Source of the DNA: Sphingomonadaceae bacterium
Lineage (GTDB): Bacteria > Pseudomonadota > Alphaproteobacteria > Sphingomonadales > Sphingomonadaceae
DNA: 9,614 nt
Reading direction: 5' to 3'
NCBI GenBank assembly: GCA_947451875.1
Contig: CANGBE010000043.1
Coordinates: 1 to 9,614 of the forward strand
Part shown: positions 6,205 through 9,614 of the stretch, piece by piece
How the letters are laid out: every line of letters starts with the position of its first letter
Numbering within the stretch: position 1 is the stretch's first letter
Program-made: the position numbers and the translations under genes
The notes under the pieces: model-generated
What the model saw: the letters and a program-made list of their open reading frames with translations, nothing else
The model's database searches: none
What the model was told of the DNA's origin: nothing

Positions 6205-6349
6205 TCACATTACCAACGCGATAAATTCGAGTACTGGGGGTAGTGGAATAGTCTCGCTTGAGCCTAACGAAAACGTAATTTGCCAGATCAAATTTTGTGC
6301 CAAGGACATACGATAGATAGGAATAACTGATGGGTTCCTCTGAGCCGGA
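6205..6349. other. gene-free, AT-richer spacer between the Hsp70 region and the synthetase gene
   Basis: No convincing ORF is seen on either strand, and base composition is clearly more AT-rich than in the flanking genes, as expected for a promoter or 3'-end region. It must hold the end of the synthetase transcript and probably the promoter for the genes to its left. No hairpin with a T-run was found after the synthetase stop. Confidence 0.5.
6275..6303 (-). promoter_or_regulatory. weak sigma-70-like promoter candidate for the Hsp70 transcript
   Basis: Reading leftward, TTGGCA (5 of 6 to the -35 consensus, bases 6303-6298) is separated by 17 bases from AATTAC (only 3 of 6 to the -10 consensus, bases 6280-6275). 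It lies in the AT-rich spacer, about 70 bases before the possible 79-codon ORF. The poor -10 makes this tentative. Confidence 0.22.
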
Positions 6350-9300
6350 TCAAGACCGAATAGGTGCGCCTTGGTAGCGGCGGCTGGGTATAAGGTGTTC
6401 TTGCTTCATGATTACGCTGTGTGGGCCGACCCAGCAGGAATCACCGATCTTTGCGCCATAAAGCGGCACTGTGGCCGCAGATAGCGTCGCGCCGGCACCA
6501 ACCGTAACGTAGTCAATCTTGAGGACGCGGTCCTCGAACGTATGCGCCTGGAAAATTGCGCTAACTGTTGCGCCATCACCCAGCGTGAGCATGTCCGGAT
6601 CGACAACCTGAGCGAACCCCGGCCCCAAAACCACCCGCTTGCCGATCTTCATGCCGATGAGACGAAGGTAGGCATTGAGGAACAGCGTGCCTTCCAGCAG
6701 CTCGAGAACTTGCCGGGCGTACTTGCCCCAGACGACGTAGAAAAAGTCCCAGCGGCTCGCCCAACAAGACCACAGCGCATGCTGACCCGGCTTCACCCGG
6801 CCGAGCAGGCCCCATTTCACCAGCAGCACGGTGAGGCACAAAGCGGCGGCGCTCAGCAAAGTCGCGATTGGGAGCCCGATCAGGAAGAAATCCGCTCCTC
6901 CTAGCTTCGGCGTCATTGCAGATACGCCAGCAAACCATGCGATCGTGAGGAGCAGCGGGCCAATCGGCAAGGCAAAGCGCAAGGCCTCCCAGAACAGCCG
7001 GTCAATGTAGCGGATCGGCGACGGCTCGTGCGTCAGCGCGCGATCAACTTCGACGACTTCACGCCGCGGCAGTTCGAACGAGGGATGGCCAAACCAAGAG
7101 GTGCCTGGCCGAATGCGGTTGGCATCGGCAGGGGTCGAAATGCCGATCAGAATGTCATCTGGCAAATGCTGGCCCGCCCGGATGACAACATGATTGCCAA
7201 GGAAGGTGTTACGGCCAAGCCGCGTGTCGGCCAGCTTTACGGTGCCTTGTTGGATCAGTGGTCCGCCAAGATAGATGCCATCGGCGAAAAAAGTTCCCCC
7301 GCCGATCTCGACCAGTTCGGGCACGACATCGATGATCGTGCTGATCTCGCTGCCGTGGCCGATCTTCATACCCGCCAACCGCAGCCATAGGGGCCAGAAC
7401 AGCGTTCCGCTGAGCCATTCACTGGCGCGCACTAGCAGGCCGGTCTTCAGCCAGATGCGAATGTAGCCAAGGCTCCAGCGGCTGATCACCCCGGGCCGCA
7501 CTTTGCCGAGCAAGCGGGAGACCGTTGCCGACCAGAGCACAGTTATCGGAACGGTCAGCACAGTTGTGGTCAGCAGGATTGCCCAGCGCTGCAGATCGGC
7601 CGTGGGGTGATAGAGCCAGTGCCAAAGCGCCCAGCTGTCGATCCCCAGCAGGCGGCACAGCAGAACGACAAGCAGCTCGGCCGGCAAGGCGATCACCATG
7701 GCCAGCAAGCCCTCAGCAACCAGTGTGAGCTGCCCGTGGAGGGCAGGCGAATAGACCTGCATGCCTTGCGTCAATTCTGGCGGCGGAGCGGCCTTGCCAA
7801 CGCAAGTTGCGGGCACGCCGTCCCAAAGCTCGCCATCTGGGATGTGCTGGCCACGCGTTAGCGACGAGAGGGCGGCAAGGCACGCCCCGGTTCCAATCGC
7901 GGTATTGCCAGACATACCCGCCCGAGTTTCCAGAACGGCTCCACGCCCGATTGTGATCGGCGCGATCAACAGATGTCCGCGATCCAGCTCGGTCAGACGC
8001 AGCATCGCCTCTTGGCTCAGCGTAGCATCATCACCAATCTCTAGCAGATCCCAGCCGCCGCGTCGCAAGTCGACACCGCGATGAATATGCACCCGCGCGC
8101 CGATCTTTGCGCCCAGACCACGTAGAATCATCTGCTGCGCGATTGTGCCTTCCAGCGTCCGCCAGGGAAGCAGCCGAACTGTTTGCTGCACGATCCAGTG
8201 GCGCAGATAGAATGAACCCCAAACCGGCGCGCGCATCGGCGTGTAATGACCTACTAGTAGGCGCTTGGTTGCAATCGCCAGCAAGGCTGCGAGCGGGGTG
8301 TAGATGGCAAAGCCGAGCGCCGAGACCAGCGGCATAAGCAGGATGAAAGTTATCAGCCCCAAGCTGGAAACGAGGCGCGGCAGGATTTCGAAGCTGACCA
8401 GCCAAGTGGCCGCGCCGCTCACCACCAGCACTGCCAGCAGCCATGCCGCTTGCCCAAGCGAAACCCGCAGCAGCTTCTGCCCGGGCAAGGGGAAAGGCTG
8501 CGGCTCTTCGGGTTCAGACTGAGCCGGAGCATTACCGGCTAGCTTCGCCAATTCGGCAACGCTGCGCGCTTCGTAGATGTCGCTGACTGTCACCCAGTCC
8601 GTCGCTGCATCTTCGCGGAGCAGAGTTACCAGCATAGCGGCGCTGAGTGAATCGCCGCCAAGATCGAAGAAATCATCCAGCACCGAGACACCGTGCGGGC
8701 GCTTCAGGATATCGGCGACTGCGGCCTCGATCTTTTGCTCCATGGCATCGCGCGGGCGGACACCCGGGTCAGCAGGAGCCGCGTGATCGAGTACCAGCAT
8801 CGGCAACTTGGCGCGGTCAAGCTTGCCGCCTATTGTTACCGGCAGTGCCTCGATAACCGCGATCTGGCGCGGGACCATGTAGCCCGGCAGCACCCTTGCT
8901 AACTCGGCCTTGAGATCGGTCTCGCTCGGCGGAGCGCTCGGCTCTTCAGCAACGACAAAGGCGGTAAGCGCTTGCGTGCCACCGGCATCCTGCACCCGGC
9001 AACCCGCAGCGCGAACCCCCGGGCAAGCCGCCAGCCGCTCTTCGATTTCGCCGAGTTCGATGCGATAGCCGCGCAGCTTTACCTGTGAATCGATGCGGCC
9101 ATGGTAGAAGTGGTTGCCGTCGGCGTCGCGGTGGGCAAGGTCTCCGGTGCGATAGATCCGCCCGAATTGCGGATGTATGATGAACTTCTGCGCGGTTAGC
9201 TCAGGGCTGCGCCAATAGCCGCGGGCAAGGCCGGGGCCGCTGATATGCAGCTCTCCTTTGGTGCCGACGGCAACCTCATGCCCGGTTTGGTCGAGGACGA

Positions 9301-9614
9301 TGGCGCGGGCACCACTCACCGGAACGCCAATCGCCACCGGCTGCCCGGGGACCACGTCGGCGCGCAAGCAGGTTACCGTGCATTCCGTAGGCCCATAGCC
9401 ATTCACCAAACGGGAGCCGCGCGACCAAGTTTCGGCGATATCGAGCGGCAAGGCCTCGCCGCCGACATAGAGAAGCTTCAATTCGGGGAGTGCGACTTCA
9501 GGGTTGGTGCAGCCGGTGGTCCGGAGCAGTGTGGGCGGCGGACAAAATACCGTCACCCGCTCGTCCCGCAACCAATCGACCAGATCAGGCCCGAGCCGCG
9601 CGGCCTGATCATCC
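6350..9614 (-). CDS. Pls/PosA-type NRPS-like synthetase: adenylation-carrier-membrane hexapeptide region (5' partial)
   Basis: The frame stays open to the right edge, so the start is outside; a TTG at 9571 lies inside the adenylation domain and is not the start. Visible residues number 1087. Adenylation motifs present are NGYGPTE (71-77), GELHISGPGLARGYW (120-134), YRTGDLA (154-160), GRIDSQVKLRGYRIELGEIE (172-191) and GGKLDR (262-267, with the catalytic-type Lys264). A carrier domain follows with DDFFDLGGDSLSA; Ser322 is the phosphopantetheine site. An acidic, Pro-rich linker then leads to a membrane region: helix pairs near 387-440, 629-696 and 878-932, each followed by a soluble domain (about 454-614, 704-864, 939-1087) with hexapeptide beta-helix repeats. 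This is the architecture of the Pls/PosA terminal domain, known from epsilon-poly-lysine synthetase. There is no thioesterase or classical HHxxxDG condensation domain. It likely acts in the inner membrane on an amino acid. Substrate and product are unknown. Confidence 0.92.
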   Translation of the reverse strand, partial: DDQAARLGPDLVDWLRDERVTVFCPPPTLLRTTGCTNPEVALPELKLLYVGGEALPLDIAETWSRGSRLVNGYGPTECTVTCLRADVVPGQPVAIGVPVSGARAIVLDQTGHEVAVGTKGELHISGPGLARGYWRSPELTAQKFIIHPQFGRIYRTGDLAHRDADGNHFYHGRIDSQVKLRGYRIELGEIEERLAACPGVRAAGCRVQDAGGTQALTAFVVAEEPSAPPSETDLKAELARVLPGYMVPRQIAVIEALPVTIGGKLDRAKLPMLVLDHAAPADPGVRPRDAMEQKIEAAVADILKRPHGVSVLDDFFDLGGDSLSAAMLVTLLREDAATDWVTVSDIYEARSVAELAKLAGNAPAQSEPEEPQPFPLPGQKLLRVSLGQAAWLLAVLVVSGAATWLVSFEILPRLVSSLGLITFILLMPLVSALGFAIYTPLAALLAIATKRLLVGHYTPMRAPVWGSFYLRHWIVQQTVRLLPWRTLEGTIAQQMILRGLGAKIGARVHIHRGVDLRRGGWDLLEIGDDATLSQEAMLRLTELDRGHLLIAPITIGRGAVLETRAGMSGNTAIGTGACLAALSSLTRGQHIPDGELWDGVPATCVGKAAPPPELTQGMQVYSPALHGQLTLVAEGLLAMVIALPAELLVVLLCRLLGIDSWALWHWLYHPTADLQRWAILLTTTVLTVPITVLWSATVSRLLGKVRPGVISRWSLGYIRIWLKTGLLVRASEWLSGTLFWPLWLRLAGMKIGHGSEISTIIDVVPELVEIGGGTFFADGIYLGGPLIQQGTVKLADTRLGRNTFLGNHVVIRAGQHLPDDILIGISTPADANRIRPGTSWFGHPSFELPRREVVEVDRALTHEPSPIRYIDRLFWEALRFALPIGPLLLTIAWFAGVSAMTPKLGGADFFLIGLPIATLLSAAALCLTVLLVKWGLLGRVKPGQHALWSCWASRWDFFYVVWGKYARQVLELLEGTLFLNAYLRLIGMKIGKRVVLGPGFAQVVDPDMLTLGDGATVSAIFQAHTFEDRVLKIDYVTVGAGATLSAATVPLYGAKIGDSCWVGPHSVIMKQEHLIPSRRYQGAPIRS
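7358..8109 (-). other. first two of three internal repeat anchors in the synthetase membrane region
   Basis: Three 18-residue segments in the terminal region align without gaps: EGTIAQQMILRGLGAKIG (visible residues 488-505), SGTLFWPLWLRLAGMKIG (735-752) and EGTLFLNAYLRLIGMKIG (974-991, near 6641-6694). They are spaced 247 and 239 residues apart, and each leads straight into hexapeptide repeats. Repeats two and three are closest to each other; the first is more diverged. This shows that the membrane region arose by triplication of a unit made of two transmembrane helices plus one beta-helix domain. Confidence 0.7.

Noticed and set aside
5993..6316. 107-codon plus-strand frame in the Hsp70 upstream region
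   Set aside because: Few G-first codons, no ribosome-binding site and low-complexity Ser/Pro/Arg composition; the minus-strand frame across the same bases is more coding-like.
9569..9571. TTG as the start of the large synthetase
   Set aside because: The frame is open upstream to the window edge and the codon sits within the adenylation domain, so the real start is off the window.
1..9614. mobile elements, CRISPR array, toxin-antitoxin pair or phage genes
   Set aside because: No transposase or integrase motifs, no regular direct repeats with spacers and no terminal inverted repeats were seen; the HNH gene alone is not evidence for a mobile element.

Overview
The window looks like chromosomal DNA from an alphaproteobacterium, most likely of the order Sphingomonadales. 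The reasons are the moderately high GC, the dense gene packing, a DUF4169 protein (a family I associate with alphaproteobacteria), a two-subunit Tat-exported molybdenum hydroxylase without a FAD subunit, and a Pls/PosA-type terminal domain on an NRPS-like protein. The assignment rests on gene content and codon use, with no rRNA or marker gene in view.

Layout. Positions 3-56 hold the last 17 codons of a gene entering from the left. A small HNH-fold protein follows (93-434, +). Facing it is a two-gene operon on the minus strand, read from 3170 down to 499: a [2Fe-2S] subunit and a molybdopterin-binding subunit with a Tat signal. Together they make a periplasmic hydroxylase or aldehyde oxidoreductase of the isoquinoline 1-oxidoreductase (IorAB) type. 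Divergent from it is a plus-strand cluster of small proteins: a doubtful ORF ending at 3612, an NTF2/SnoaL-like protein, a DUF2322 protein and a DUF4169 protein (to 4589). These are closely spaced and probably co-transcribed.

From 4628 to the right edge everything reads leftward. First comes a short Hsp70 of the YegD type that has only the ATPase domain (4628-5950). A possible 79-codon ORF lies just upstream of it (5965-6204). After a gene-poor, AT-richer spacer comes a very large gene (6350-9614) that runs off the window. It is the 3' part of a Pls/PosA-type NRPS-like synthetase: adenylation domain, carrier domain, then a membrane-embedded terminal region made of three repeated units, each pairing transmembrane helices with a left-handed beta-helix hexapeptide domain.

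The genes do not form one obvious pathway. The strongest candidate for something undescribed is the membrane-bound synthetase. Family precedents (epsilon-poly-lysine synthetase) make homopolymers or short peptides without a thioesterase, but its substrate and product cannot be read here because the start of the adenylation domain lies outside the window. No mobile element, CRISPR array, tRNA or rRNA was found.
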